This document shows positions 24,705 to 33,281 of a stretch of 64,000 bases of DNA, in pieces. Source of the DNA: Pontitalea aquivivens (GTDB lineage Bacteria > Pseudomonadota > Alphaproteobacteria > Rhodobacterales > Rhodobacteraceae). The notes under the pieces were generated by a model. The model did not search any database. It worked only from the letters and a program-made list of their open reading frames with translations, and was not told the DNA's origin. Position numbers and translations under genes: made by a program. Where the stretch lies: NCBI RefSeq assembly GCF_046507575.1, contig NZ_JBKFEY010000002.1, forward strand, positions 372,001 through 436,000. The letters run 5' to 3'. Within the stretch, counting starts at the first letter, position 1. Each line of letters opens with the position of its first letter.

Positions 24705-26240
24705 ATGACCACCGCCCTAACCTTTTCCGATGATCAGGCCGAAGCCTGGGACCGTGTTGCCGAGGCACTTTCGCAGGCCGGTGTCGACCTGCTGGAGGGG
24801 ACACTTGGCCCGGATGTCGGCGGCAATCGTGTGCTGGCGGTGATCGGCAAGGCGGGGTCGGGCAAGACCATGCTGCTGGCCGCCCTGTTCAAGGCGCTTG
24901 AGGCTGCCGGGGTGGACATCGTTTCGGGTGATTTTGAAGGCCGAAAGCGCAAGGACCGCCGCACGCTTGCGATTCTTGCGCCGACGAACAAGGCCGCCTC
25001 GGTGCTGCGCGGGCGTGGCGTGCCGGCCACGACGATCCACCGCATTCTCTATACCCCGCTTTACGATCCCGAATACGAACGCATTGCCGAATGGCTTGCA
25101 GGGCAGGGCGAGCGGCCCAAGGTCGATCTGCTGGGCATTCAGGGCCTGACAGAAGAAGCGCTGGACCGGGCCCGCGCCTTTTATGAACAGGTCAAGTCGA
25201 TCCCGGCCGCGCTGGCCTCGGCGGGGTTGCGCGGGTCGGATTTCATCCGTGGCTGGAAGCGGCGCGAAGACCCGCTTGACATCGGCTTCATCGACGAAGC
25301 CTCAATGCTGGATGAACGCCAGTTCGATGACCTGCGCGAGATTTTCTCGACGCTGATCCTGTTCGGCGATCCTGCGCAGCTGGCCCCGGTGAACCAGTCA
25401 GGGCAGATGATGTTCGAACGCCTGCCCGGGAAAAGCAAGCTGGTGCTGCATCGCATCCACCGCCAGGCCGAGGACAACCCGATCCTTGATCTGGCCCATG
25501 CCCTGGCCGATGAAAGCCTGACCTATGAGGCCTTTGAGCGGATGATCGAACAGGCCGCACGCCGCGATCCGCGCGTGATCTGGGCCGAACGGGTCGAAAG
25601 TGATCTGATGGCGCGCAGCCCCGTTCTGGTCTGGCGCAACGCGACCCGCATCCGGCTGATCCAGGCATTCCGCGCCGCCCATCATGCGCCCGCCGATCAG
25701 TTGCTGCCCGGCGAGCCCCTGATCTGCGACGGGATCGAACTGCCGGTGAAGCATCGCAAGAAGCGCATCGACCTTGAGGCCCGTGGCCTGATCAAGGGGG
25801 CGCAGGTGATCTATCTGGGGCCTGGCAAGAAGCCCGGGTTTTCGCGCCTGCATGTCATGGGCGGGGAAGATCCGCGTTTGTCGGCTGCCTCGATCATCAA
25901 GATCGAACTGCCCGATGAGGAAGAGCCCTTCATCCCCTATGCCGCGCGCATGGGTGCGGCCTTCCTGCATGGCGCGGCGGTGACCATTCACAAGGCGCAG
26001 GGGTCGCAATGGGAAAACGTGCAGGTCTTTGCCCCCGACATCTATGCCGCTTTCCGCGCCGGGCGCAGCGAGGCCGGCATCCCGCTGTGGAAGCGTCTGG
26101 CCTATGTGGCGATCACGCGGGCCGAACATCGCTTGTTCTGGGTCACCCGCGCGCGGTTGGCGCGGCCCTCGGCGCCGCTCTCGACGGACGATCTGTCGGG
26201 GGGGGCCGCGCCGCTTCGGCTGGAGGCCGGGGAAGACTGA
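24705..26240 (+). CDS. RecD/Dda-like superfamily 1 DNA helicase
   Basis: A 511-residue ATP-dependent helicase: Walker A GKAGSGKT near residue 48, motif Ia APTNKAA, motif II IDEASML, motif III FGDPAQLAPV, the late motif TIHKAQGSQWENV and motif VI YVAITRAEHRLFWV. The order and the TIHKAQGSQ signature match the RecD/Dda (SF1B) group rather than UvrD. It lacks RecBC partners nearby. A lone gene between two repeat elements; the physiological role is unknown. Confidence 0.85.
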   Translation: MTTALTFSDDQAEAWDRVAEALSQAGVDLLEGTLGPDVGGNRVLAVIGKAGSGKTMLLAALFKALEAAGVDIVSGDFEGRKRKDRRTLAILAPTNKAASVLRGRGVPATTIHRILYTPLYDPEYERIAEWLAGQGERPKVDLLGIQGLTEEALDRARAFYEQVKSIPAALASAGLRGSDFIRGWKRREDPLDIGFIDEASMLDERQFDDLREIFSTLILFGDPAQLAPVNQSGQMMFERLPGKSKLVLHRIHRQAEDNPILDLAHALADESLTYEAFERMIEQAARRDPRVIWAERVESDLMARSPVLVWRNATRIRLIQAFRAAHHAPADQLLPGEPLICDGIELPVKHRKKRIDLEARGLIKGAQVIYLGPGKKPGFSRLHVMGGEDPRLSAASIIKIELPDEEEPFIPYAARMGAAFLHGAAVTIHKAQGSQWENVQVFAPDIYAAFRAGRSEAGIPLWKRLAYVAITRAEHRLFWVTRARLARPSAPLSTDDLSGGAAPLRLEAGED

Positions 26241-26252
26241 ACCTTCGGCTTT

Positions 26253-26284
26253 GCCAAAATATCCCCGCCGGAGGCTTCCCCGGA
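26253..26284. repeat. dispersed repeat, second copy (short form)
   Basis: GCCAAAATATCCCCGCCGGA and the following GGCTTCC (26253-26279) match the core of the elements at 24611-24633 and 63782-63805 apart from a few changes in the AT part. It lies 12 bases after the helicase stop, again at a gene 3' end, and lacks the paired inverted arm. Confidence 0.7.
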
Positions 26285-26345
26285 GGTCGCTTGCGCCCCG
26301 CTTCGGGCTGCGCTTAGGATGGCGCAACTTTGAAAGGCAGGCATC

Positions 26346-27212
26346 ATGGCTTTTGGCAAGAATATCCGCACCTGGTTCGACGGCAACTGGCATGAAGGCG
26401 ACATCCCTGTGATGCGTGCGGCGGATCATGGCATCTGGCAGGGATCTTCGGTCTTTGACGGGGCGCGGATGTTTGATGGCCTGGTGCCTGATCTTGCCGC
26501 CCATTGCGCCCGCGTGAACCGCTCGGCCGAGGCGCTGATGATCACCCCGACGGTGGACCTCGCGACGATGGTCGAGATCGCCCGCGAAGGCTTGCGCCGC
26601 TATGATAAAGGCGCGGCGGTTTATGTGCGCCCGATGTATTGGGCGATCCACGGATCGGATCTGGGCGTGGCACCGCTGGAAGGGGTGACGGGATTTGCTC
26701 TGTGCCTGGAAGAGGTCGCCATGCCCGCGCCAGATGCGGCGACAACGCTGACCACGACACAGTTCCGCCGTCCTGTGCTGGCCGACAATGTCTGCAACGC
26801 CAAGGCCGGCTGCCTTTACCCCAACAACGCACGGATGCTGGTCGAGGCGCGGCACAAGGGGTTCGGCAATGCCCTGGTGCAGGATGCGATGGGCAATGTC
26901 GCCGAAACCGCGACGGCCAATGTCTTCATGGTCAAGGACGGTGTCGTCTTTACCCCGATCGCCAACGGCACCTTTCTGGCGGGCCTCACCCGCGCGCGCC
27001 ATATCGCCAACCTGCGCGCCGATGGTGTCGAGGTGCATGAGACGGTCCTGACGCTGCAGGATTTCCGCACTGCGGATGAGGTCTTCCTGTCGGGCAATTT
27101 CGCCAAGGTCACGCCGGTGCAGGCCTTTGATGACGTGCGCTATGCCCAGGGGCCGATGACCGCGCGCGTGCGCCGGCTTTACTGGGATTGGGCGGCGTCC
27201 GAACAGTTGTGA
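26346..27212 (+). CDS. ilvE: branched-chain amino acid aminotransferase (class IV)
   Basis: A 288-residue fold-type IV PLP enzyme transferring amino groups between 2-oxoglutarate and Val/Leu/Ile oxo acids. Lys153 (CNAKAGCLYPN) is the Schiff-base lysine and Glu187 (NVAETATANVF) is the cofactor-ring contact; the N-terminal DHGIWQGSSVFDGAR motif is also conserved. D-amino acid transaminase and 4-amino-4-deoxychorismate lyase share the fold, but the RPMYW and GSDLGV stretches fit BCAT. Stands alone, followed by uspA. Confidence 0.87.
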   Translation: MAFGKNIRTWFDGNWHEGDIPVMRAADHGIWQGSSVFDGARMFDGLVPDLAAHCARVNRSAEALMITPTVDLATMVEIAREGLRRYDKGAAVYVRPMYWAIHGSDLGVAPLEGVTGFALCLEEVAMPAPDAATTLTTTQFRRPVLADNVCNAKAGCLYPNNARMLVEARHKGFGNALVQDAMGNVAETATANVFMVKDGVVFTPIANGTFLAGLTRARHIANLRADGVEVHETVLTLQDFRTADEVFLSGNFAKVTPVQAFDDVRYAQGPMTARVRRLYWDWAASEQL

Positions 27213-27309
27213 CCGGCGTCATGGCACGGGTCTTGCCGGGGTGCCCATGCGGAATGGTTGCCAAACCCCGGCCCCTTCGGCCATGATCGCGCGGTCAAGG
27301 GGGGATAGG

Positions 27310-27765
27310 ATGCGCAAGTTTCTGGTGGTGCTGGATGACACCCGCGAATGCCTGAACGCGATGCGCTTTGCGGCGATGCGCGCGGCTCATACCGGCGGGG
27401 GGGTTACGATCCTGTCGGTGATCCCGCCCGAGGAATTTCAGCACTGGATCGGTGTGGCCGAAATCATGCGTGCCGAAGCCCGCGAGCGGATTGAGGCGCA
27501 TTTCGAGGTCTTTGCCAAATGGATGCGCGACAAGCAGGGCGTGGACCCGGATCTGATCATCCGTGAGGGCGAGCCTGTGACTGAAATCCTGGACGTGATT
27601 CGCGCCAATCCTGAAATCGGCGTTCTGGTGCTTGGGGCGGGCATCGACAAATCGGGCCCCGGGCCGCTGGTCACCCAGCTTAGCCGCAATTCGGGCAATC
27701 TGCCCTGTCCGGTCACCATCGTTCCGGGTGAAATGTCGAAAGAGCGGCTGGAGGCGATCACCTGA
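27310..27765 (+). CDS. universal stress protein (UspA family)
   Basis: A 151-residue single-domain Usp: KFLVVLDDTREC at the N-terminus and a C-terminal stretch VLVLGAGIDKSGPGPL that resembles the ATP-binding G-x2-G-x9-G-S/T loop, although degenerate. Usp proteins modulate stress survival by unknown means. ATG 27310 follows GGATAGG; the open frame upstream to 27241 is not conserved-looking. It precedes the nfu promoter. Confidence 0.82.
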   Translation: MRKFLVVLDDTRECLNAMRFAAMRAAHTGGGVTILSVIPPEEFQHWIGVAEIMRAEARERIEAHFEVFAKWMRDKQGVDPDLIIREGEPVTEILDVIRANPEIGVLVLGAGIDKSGPGPLVTQLSRNSGNLPCPVTIVPGEMSKERLEAIT

Positions 27766-27775
27766 TCGTCACAAA

Positions 27776-27792
27776 TTTAGAATTGTTCCAAA
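27776..27792. promoter_or_regulatory. Irr-type iron control element (ICE-like box) upstream of nfu
   Basis: TTTAGAA-TTG-TTCCAAA (27776-27792) differs by one base from the palindromic ICE/Irr box TTTAGAA-N3-TTCTAAA described for alphaproteobacteria. It directly abuts a -35 (TTGACT 27794-27799), as expected for a site where Irr would block transcription of Fe-S genes during iron limitation. Match seen in sequence; regulator binding is inferred. Confidence 0.65.
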
Positions 27793-27793
27793 C

Positions 27794-27822
27794 TTGACTA
27801 TGGGGGGAGGCAGGCGCATATC
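27794..27822 (+). promoter_or_regulatory. nfu promoter
   Basis: TTGACT (27794-27799), 17-base spacer, CATATC (27817-27822), 24 bases before ATG 27847 and its AAGGAG site. The -10 is imperfect. The ICE-like box ends one base upstream of the -35. Confidence 0.5.
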
Positions 27823-27846
27823 TGTGCCTTGATCAAGGAGCGCGCC

Positions 27847-28410
27847 ATGTTCATCCAGACCGAGTCCACGCCGAACCCCGCCACGCTGAAATTCCTGCCC
27901 GGCCAGACCGTGCTTGATGCGGCTACCGCCGATTTCCCTTCGGCCGAGGCGGCGACGAAATCGCCCCTGGCGCGGCGTATCTTTGCGGTTCCGGGGGTGA
28001 CGGGGGTATTCTTCGGGTCCGATTTCGTGACGGTGACCAAGGATGCCGCGACCGAATGGGACCATGCCAAGCCCGCAATTCTGGGCGCGATCATGGAACA
28101 TTACCAATCCGGTGCCCCGGTGATGGAAGACGAGGGCAAGGCCGCGGGTGGCCATGCCGAACATTCCGGCCCCGATGCGGCGATTGTCGCGCAGATCAAG
28201 GAACTGCTGGACACCCGCGTCCGCCCTGCCGTTGCACAGGATGGCGGCGACATCACCTTCCACGGCTTTGAACGCGGTGTGGTCTATCTGCACATGCAGG
28301 GCGCCTGCGCGGGTTGTCCGTCCTCGACCCTGACCCTGAAGATGGGGATCGAGAACCTGCTGCGCCACTACATCCCCGAGGTGACCGAGGTTCGCCCCGT
28401 TGCCGGCTGA
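27847..28410 (+). CDS. nfuA: Nfu-type Fe-S cluster carrier/scaffold
   Basis: A 187-residue protein with the N-terminal Nfu_N domain (MFIQTESTPNPATLKFLPG) and the C-terminal NifU domain with the cluster-ligating Cys154-x-x-Cys157 (GACAGCPSS). It delivers Fe-S clusters to target enzymes as a dimer. A His/Gly-rich linker (about residues 98-108) joins the domains. AAGGAG fixes ATG 27847 over the in-frame ATG at 27829. tsaB overlaps its last 11 bases. The promoter carries an ICE-like box. Confidence 0.92.
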   Translation: MFIQTESTPNPATLKFLPGQTVLDAATADFPSAEAATKSPLARRIFAVPGVTGVFFGSDFVTVTKDAATEWDHAKPAILGAIMEHYQSGAPVMEDEGKAAGGHAEHSGPDAAIVAQIKELLDTRVRPAVAQDGGDITFHGFERGVVYLHMQGACAGCPSSTLTLKMGIENLLRHYIPEVTEVRPVAG

Positions 28411-29053
28411 ACCGCTGATCCTGGGCTTTGACACATCGGCCGCGCATTGCGCGGCCGCTTTGCTTGCCGGTGACCGCGTGGTCGCGGCGCGACAGGAAGA
28501 AATGGCCAAGGGGCAGGCCGAACGCCTGATGCCGATGATGGAACAGATGCTGGCCGATGCCGGGATCGGCTGGCGCGGCCTTGCGGCGCTGGGCGTGGGG
28601 ATTGGGCCGGGCAATTTCACCGGGGTGCGCATCGCGGTGGCCGCGGCGCGGGGGCTTGCGCTGTCGTTGGGCATTCCCGCAGTGGGCGTCAGCACGCTGG
28701 AGGCGCGGGCGCTGGGTCAGCCGCGCCCCATCGCGGTGACCGAGGATGCCCGGCGCGACATGGTTTATTGGCAGCACTTCACCGATGACGGCGCCAGCCC
28801 GCCCGCGCTGGCCGCACTGGCAGATCTGCCCGCAGTCCTGCAAGGGCAGGCGGTGACGGGGACAGCGGCGGCGATCGCCGCGGCGCATCTGCGCGGCGCG
28901 CATGTTCTGGGCCCGGTCATGCCCCTGGCCGAGGCGATCGCCCGCATCGCCCTTTTGCGGCGGGGCCTACCCGGGGCCCGGCCCGCGCCGCTGTATCTGC
29001 GCGGGGCGGATGCCGCGCCGCCGTCTGACCCGCCCCCGGTGATTCTTGGCTAG
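28400..29053 (+). CDS. tsaB: tRNA t6A biosynthesis protein TsaB
   Basis: A 217-residue ASKHA-fold protein (YeaZ) that pairs with TsaD to make N6-threonylcarbamoyladenosine at A37 of ANN-decoding tRNAs. N-terminal ILGFDTSAAHCAAAL and GIGPGNFTGVRIAVAAARGL are diagnostic. No ATG is available before the conserved start; TTG 28400, with GAGG at 28387-28390, is the best start and overlaps nfu by 11 bases. rimI follows immediately, a common tsaB-rimI pairing. Confidence 0.9.
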   Translation: MPAEPLILGFDTSAAHCAAALLAGDRVVAARQEEMAKGQAERLMPMMEQMLADAGIGWRGLAALGVGIGPGNFTGVRIAVAAARGLALSLGIPAVGVSTLEARALGQPRPIAVTEDARRDMVYWQHFTDDGASPPALAALADLPAVLQGQAVTGTAAAIAAAHLRGAHVLGPVMPLAEAIARIALLRRGLPGARPAPLYLRGADAAPPSDPPPVILG

Positions 29054-29054
29054 G

Positions 29055-29480
29055 ATGACCCCCGACGATCTTGCCGCGCTGCATGCGCGCTGCTTTGTCA
29101 CGCCACGGCCCTGGACGGCGGCGGAATTCGCCGGCCTGCTGGCCGCACCCGGAACCTTTCTGCTGACCGAAACGTCCGGGTTTCTTCTGGGGCGGGTGAT
29201 CGCGGGCGAGGCCGAGTTGCTGACCGTCGCGGTTGATCCGCGGGCCCGCCGTCAGGGCAGCGGTCGCGCGCTTGTATCGCAGTTTGCCGCAATCGCGCGG
29301 TCAAGGGGCGCCCGGACCGCGTTCCTGGAGGTGGCCGAGGGCAATGCCCCGGCCCGTGCGCTTTACGCCGCCTGCGGCTGGCACGCGGCCGGGCGGCGCC
29401 GCGGCTATTACCGCCAACCTGACGGCCGGGCCGAGGATGCGCTGGTGCTGACGCTGACGCTTGACGGCGCGGGCGCCTGA
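29055..29480 (+). CDS. rimI: RimI-like N-terminal acetyltransferase
   Basis: A 141-residue GNAT acetyltransferase. The acetyl-CoA loop reads RRQGSGRAL, preceded by ELLTVAVDP, and followed by FLEVAEGNAPARALYAACGW. In E. coli RimI acetylates ribosomal protein S18; its gene neighbours tsaB here as in many bacteria. It starts one base after the tsaB stop, with weak ribosome-binding sequence, so translation is probably coupled. Confidence 0.87.
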   Translation: MTPDDLAALHARCFVTPRPWTAAEFAGLLAAPGTFLLTETSGFLLGRVIAGEAELLTVAVDPRARRQGSGRALVSQFAAIARSRGARTAFLEVAEGNAPARALYAACGWHAAGRRRGYYRQPDGRAEDALVLTLTLDGAGA

Positions 29481-29531
29481 CCGGCTGGACAAATTTCGCC
29501 TAACAAGCGGGTGGCGCGGAAAAAATCGCGC

Positions 29532-29561
29532 TTGACCGTCTGGCCCGTCTCGGCCCTAATT
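29532..29561 (+). promoter_or_regulatory. promoter of the nucleoside transporter operon
   Basis: TTGACC (29532-29537), 18-base spacer, CTAATT (29556-29561). The leader to ATG 29634 is about 65 bases and holds a small hairpin (GCGGG 29572-29576 with CCCGC 29584-29588). I could not fit a purine riboswitch to it. Confidence 0.5.
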
Positions 29562-29633
29562 CCAATGGTCTGCGGGTCTTTTGCCCGCCAACGGGCGCCC
29601 GCAAGGGGGCCCCACATCGACCGGGAGTAAGCG

Positions 29634-30623
29634 ATGACCCTGATGAAACAATTTCTTGGCGCGGCAGCCACGCTGGCACTTTGCAGTGGCGCGGCCTTGG
29701 CCGATCCGGCGCTTGTCTATGATCTTGGCGGCAAATTCGACAAATCTTTCAATGAGGCGGCCTATAACGGTGCGCTGCGCTGGGTGCAGGAAACCGGCGG
29801 TTCCTACAAGGAACTGGAAATGCAATCCGAGGCGCAGCGCGAACAGGCCCTGCGCAGGCTGGCGGAATCGGGTTCGAATCCGATCGTGATGACCGGCTTT
29901 GCCTTTGGCGATGTTCTTAACACCGTCGCGCCGGATTACCCGGATACCAAATTCGCGATCATCGATATGGTCGTGGATCAGCCCAACGTGAAATCGGTCG
30001 TTTTCACCGAGGAACAGGGGTCCTATCTGGTCGGCATGATGGCGGCGATGGCGTCGAAATCCGGCACGGTGGGCTTTATCGGCGGGATGGATATTCCGTT
30101 GATCCGCAAATTCGCCTGCGGCTATGTGCAGGGCGTCAAGGCCGCCAATCCCGATGCCAGGGTCATCCAGAACATGACCGGCACCACGCCTGCCGCGTGG
30201 AATGACCCGGTGAAGGGCGCCGAACTGACCAAGGCGCAGATCAGCCAGGGGGCCGATGTGGTCTATGCCGCCGCCGGTGGCACCGGCATCGGCGTGCTGC
30301 AGGCCGCCGCGGATGAGGGGATCCTGTCGATCGGCGTGGACAGCAACCAGAACCACCTGCACCCGGGCAAGGTGCTGACCTCTATGGTCAAGCGTGTCGA
30401 CAATTCCGTCTATGAGGCCTTCATGGCCGGCCCCGAGATGTCGCTGGGCCTTGAGGTGATGGACCTTGCCAAGGAAGGCGTCGGCTATGCGCTGGATGAC
30501 AACAATGCGGCGCTTGTGACCGAAGACATGAAGGCCGCGCTGGACGAAGCCACCGCCCGGATCGTTTCGGGCGAGATCAAGGTTCATGACTACATGACCG
30601 ACAACACCTGCCCGGTCGAGTGA
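29634..30623 (+). CDS. BMP-family nucleoside/purine-binding protein
   Basis: A 329-residue periplasmic binding protein of the BMP (PnrA/Med) family with a signal peptide (cleavage near ALA-D at about residue 23). The sequence YDLGGKFDKSFNEAAYNGA carries the conserved substrate-loop Asp/Lys/Ser/Phe-Asn pattern. No canonical lipobox is seen. Members bind nucleosides; the downstream ATPase, two permeases and purine-nucleoside phosphorylase support that. GGGAGTAA precedes ATG 29634 (ATG 29643 is an alternative). Confidence 0.88.
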   Translation: MTLMKQFLGAAATLALCSGAALADPALVYDLGGKFDKSFNEAAYNGALRWVQETGGSYKELEMQSEAQREQALRRLAESGSNPIVMTGFAFGDVLNTVAPDYPDTKFAIIDMVVDQPNVKSVVFTEEQGSYLVGMMAAMASKSGTVGFIGGMDIPLIRKFACGYVQGVKAANPDARVIQNMTGTTPAAWNDPVKGAELTKAQISQGADVVYAAAGGTGIGVLQAAADEGILSIGVDSNQNHLHPGKVLTSMVKRVDNSVYEAFMAGPEMSLGLEVMDLAKEGVGYALDDNNAALVTEDMKAALDEATARIVSGEIKVHDYMTDNTCPVE

Positions 30624-30630
30624 TCGCGGC

Positions 30631-32196
30631 ATGGTCGTGACGCAATCCCAGGGGCGGCAGGCGACTGCCGCCCCCAGTGCCCCCGCGATCGAGTTGCGCG
30701 GGATTTCCAAGTCTTTCGGCCCGGTTCAGGCCAACAAGAACATCTCGATCCGGGTCATGCCGGGTACGATCCACGGCATCATCGGCGAAAACGGCGCGGG
30801 CAAATCCACGCTGATGTCGATCCTTTACGGGTTCTACAAGGCCGACGCGGGCGAAATCGTGATCCACGGCCGTCCCGTATCGATCCCCGACAGCCAGGCC
30901 GCGATCCGCGCCGGGATCGGCATGGTGTTCCAGCATTTCAAGCTGGTGCAGAATTTCACCGTTCTGGAAAACGTCATCCTTGGCGTGGAAGAGGGTGCGA
31001 TGCTGCGCCCGTCACTGGCCAAGGCGCGCAAGGTTCTGGCGCAACTGGCCGAGGAATATGAACTGGATGTCGATCCCGACGCGGTGGTCGAGGAATTGTC
31101 GGTCGGCCATCAGCAGCGCGTGGAAATCCTCAAGGCGTTGTACCGGCAGGCGGATATCCTGATTCTGGATGAACCGACCGGCGTGTTGACCCCGGCCGAG
31201 GCGGCCCATCTGTTCCGCATCCTTGCCAATCTGCGCGAACAGGGCAAGACGATCATCCTGATCACCCACAAGCTGCGCGAGATCATGGAAATCACCGATA
31301 CCGTCAGCGTCATGCGCCGGGGTGAGATGACAGCGACAGTCAAGACTGCCGAAACCAACCCCGAACAGCTGGCCGAGCTTATGGTGGGCCGCAAGGTGTT
31401 GTTGCATGTGCCCAAGGGTCCGGCGAACCCCGGCCAGACCGTGCTTGAGGTGGCAAACCTGCGCGTCGTGGACGAAGACGGTGTCGAACGGCTGCGCGGC
31501 ATCAACCTGACCATCCGCGCGGGCGAGGTGCTGGGCATCGCGGGCGTGGCCGGCAATGGTCAGTCGGACCTGCTGCGGGTGTTGGGCGGCTATGGCACGG
31601 CGACCGGCACGGTGCGCCTGAACGGGCAGGACATCGACCTGACCGGCAAGCATTCCAACGGCCAGACCCGGCGCGCGCGCGGCATCGCCCACGTCCCCGA
31701 GGATCGTCAGTCGCTGGGCCTGATCATGGATTTCACGGCCTGGGAAAACGTGGCCTTCGGCTATCACAACGCACCCGAATACCAAAAAAACGCGTTTCTG
31801 ATGGACAATGCCGCGCTGCTGGCCGAAACGCAGGGCAAGATGGAACGCTTTGACGTGCGCCCGCCGATCCCGACACTGCCCGCCAAGTCGTTTTCCGGTG
31901 GCAACCAGCAAAAAATCGTCCTCGCGCGTGAGATCGAGCGCAACCCCGACCTGCTGCTGGTCGGACAGCCCACGCGCGGCGTGGACATCGGCGCGATCGA
32001 ATTCATTCATCGCCGCATCGTGGAACTGCGCGACGCAGGCAAGGCGGTGCTGCTGGTTTCGGTCGAGCTGGATGAGATCCTGGGCCTGTCGGACCGGATT
32101 GCGGTGATGTTCGATGGCCGCATCATGGGTGAACGGCTGCCCGACCAGACCGACGAACGCGAACTGGGCCTGATGATGGCCGGGGTGGTCGACTGA
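30631..32196 (+). CDS. nucleoside ABC transporter, fused double ATP-binding protein
   Basis: A 521-residue protein with two ABC domains in one chain (RbsA/NupO layout). The first has intact Walker A GENGAGKST (52-60), signature LSVGHQQR (156-163) and LDEPTG (179 on). The second is degenerate: GVAGNGQSD (305-313) lacks the Walker A lysine and VGQPTRG replaces the catalytic Glu region, although its signature SGGNQQ is kept. This asymmetry is normal for the family. Eight bp after the binding protein; ATG/TGA overlap with the permease. Confidence 0.92.
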   Translation: MVVTQSQGRQATAAPSAPAIELRGISKSFGPVQANKNISIRVMPGTIHGIIGENGAGKSTLMSILYGFYKADAGEIVIHGRPVSIPDSQAAIRAGIGMVFQHFKLVQNFTVLENVILGVEEGAMLRPSLAKARKVLAQLAEEYELDVDPDAVVEELSVGHQQRVEILKALYRQADILILDEPTGVLTPAEAAHLFRILANLREQGKTIILITHKLREIMEITDTVSVMRRGEMTATVKTAETNPEQLAELMVGRKVLLHVPKGPANPGQTVLEVANLRVVDEDGVERLRGINLTIRAGEVLGIAGVAGNGQSDLLRVLGGYGTATGTVRLNGQDIDLTGKHSNGQTRRARGIAHVPEDRQSLGLIMDFTAWENVAFGYHNAPEYQKNAFLMDNAALLAETQGKMERFDVRPPIPTLPAKSFSGGNQQKIVLAREIERNPDLLLVGQPTRGVDIGAIEFIHRRIVELRDAGKAVLLVSVELDEILGLSDRIAVMFDGRIMGERLPDQTDERELGLMMAGVVD

Positions 32197-33281
32197 TGGA
32201 CAAGATGCCGAAATGGGCCGATCTGGCCCTGATCCCGCTGATCAATCTGGTGATCGCCTTCGTCATCTCGGGCCTGGTGATCCTGGCGATCGGCGAAGAC
32301 CCGCTGCGCGCGCTGGACGTGATGGTCACCGGCGCGCTGGGGTCGGCCTATGGCTGGGGCTATACGCTGTATTACGCCACCAATTTCATCTTTACCGGGT
32401 TGGCCGTTGCGGTTGCCTTCCACGCCAGCCAGTTCAACATCGGCGGCGAGGGGCAGGCGACGCTGGGGGGGCTTGGGGTGGCGCTGGTCTGTCTTGCGCT
32501 GCCCTGGCCGCACTGGACGGTGGCGCTTCTGGCGGCAACGCTGGGCGCGGCGGTCTTTGGCGCGGCCTGGGCGGCGATACCGGCCTGGCTTCAGGCCCGG
32601 CGCGGCAGCCATATCGTGATCACCACGATCATGTTCAACTTCATCGGTGCCTCGGCGCTGAACTATATCCTGGTCAACGTGCTGCGCCCCGTGGGCAGCA
32701 TGGATCCGGCCTCGGCCCGTTTTCCCGAAGGGGCGAAACTGCCCTCGTTCCACGACCTGCCGCTGATTGGGGGCATGTTCCTGCGGTCCACCCCCGCCAA
32801 CGTCACGTTCTTCATCGCGCTGGCGGCCTGTGTATTCGTCTGGCTGCTGATCTGGCGCACGCGACTGGGTTATGAGATCCGGGCCTTTGGCAAGTCGGAA
32901 CCGGCGGCGCGCTATGCCGGGATTTCGCCCTACAAGATCATCATGGTGTCCATGCTGATTTCCGGCGCGCTGGCGGGGATGATGGCGATCAACAACGTCA
33001 TGGGCGAGGCGGAACGCCTGGTCCTGAACGCGGTCGAAGGGGCGGGTTTTATCGGTATCGCGGTGGCGCTGATGGGGCGCAACCATCCGGTGGGGGTGCT
33101 GCTGGCCGCGATCCTGTTCGGGTTTCTCTATCAGGGTGGGGCGGAACTGGCGCTGGAAACCTCGATCCCGCGTGAACTGATCACCGTCATCCAGGCGCTG
33201 GTGATCCTGTTCACCGGGGCGCTGGACAACATGGTCCGCCGCCCGGTGGCGCGGCTTTTCGTGAAGCAGGGGGCGAAGTGA
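32196..33281 (+). CDS. nucleoside ABC transporter permease 1
   Basis: A 361-residue inner-membrane permease of the branched-chain/ribose type (BPD_transp_2). Repeated hydrophobic segments, FNIGGEGQATLGGLG near residue 81, GFIGIAVALMGRNHPVG near residue 284. Related to NupP/YufP. It is the larger of two permeases that would form the heterodimeric channel. Its stop TGA overlaps the ATG of the second permease. Confidence 0.9.
   Translation: MDKMPKWADLALIPLINLVIAFVISGLVILAIGEDPLRALDVMVTGALGSAYGWGYTLYYATNFIFTGLAVAVAFHASQFNIGGEGQATLGGLGVALVCLALPWPHWTVALLAATLGAAVFGAAWAAIPAWLQARRGSHIVITTIMFNFIGASALNYILVNVLRPVGSMDPASARFPEGAKLPSFHDLPLIGGMFLRSTPANVTFFIALAACVFVWLLIWRTRLGYEIRAFGKSEPAARYAGISPYKIIMVSMLISGALAGMMAINNVMGEAERLVLNAVEGAGFIGIAVALMGRNHPVGVLLAAILFGFLYQGGAELALETSIPRELITVIQALVILFTGALDNMVRRPVARLFVKQGAK

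Noticed and set aside
29562..29633. Purine riboswitch in the nucleoside transporter leader
   Set aside because: Only one small hairpin is present; the three-way junction and conserved core bases are absent.
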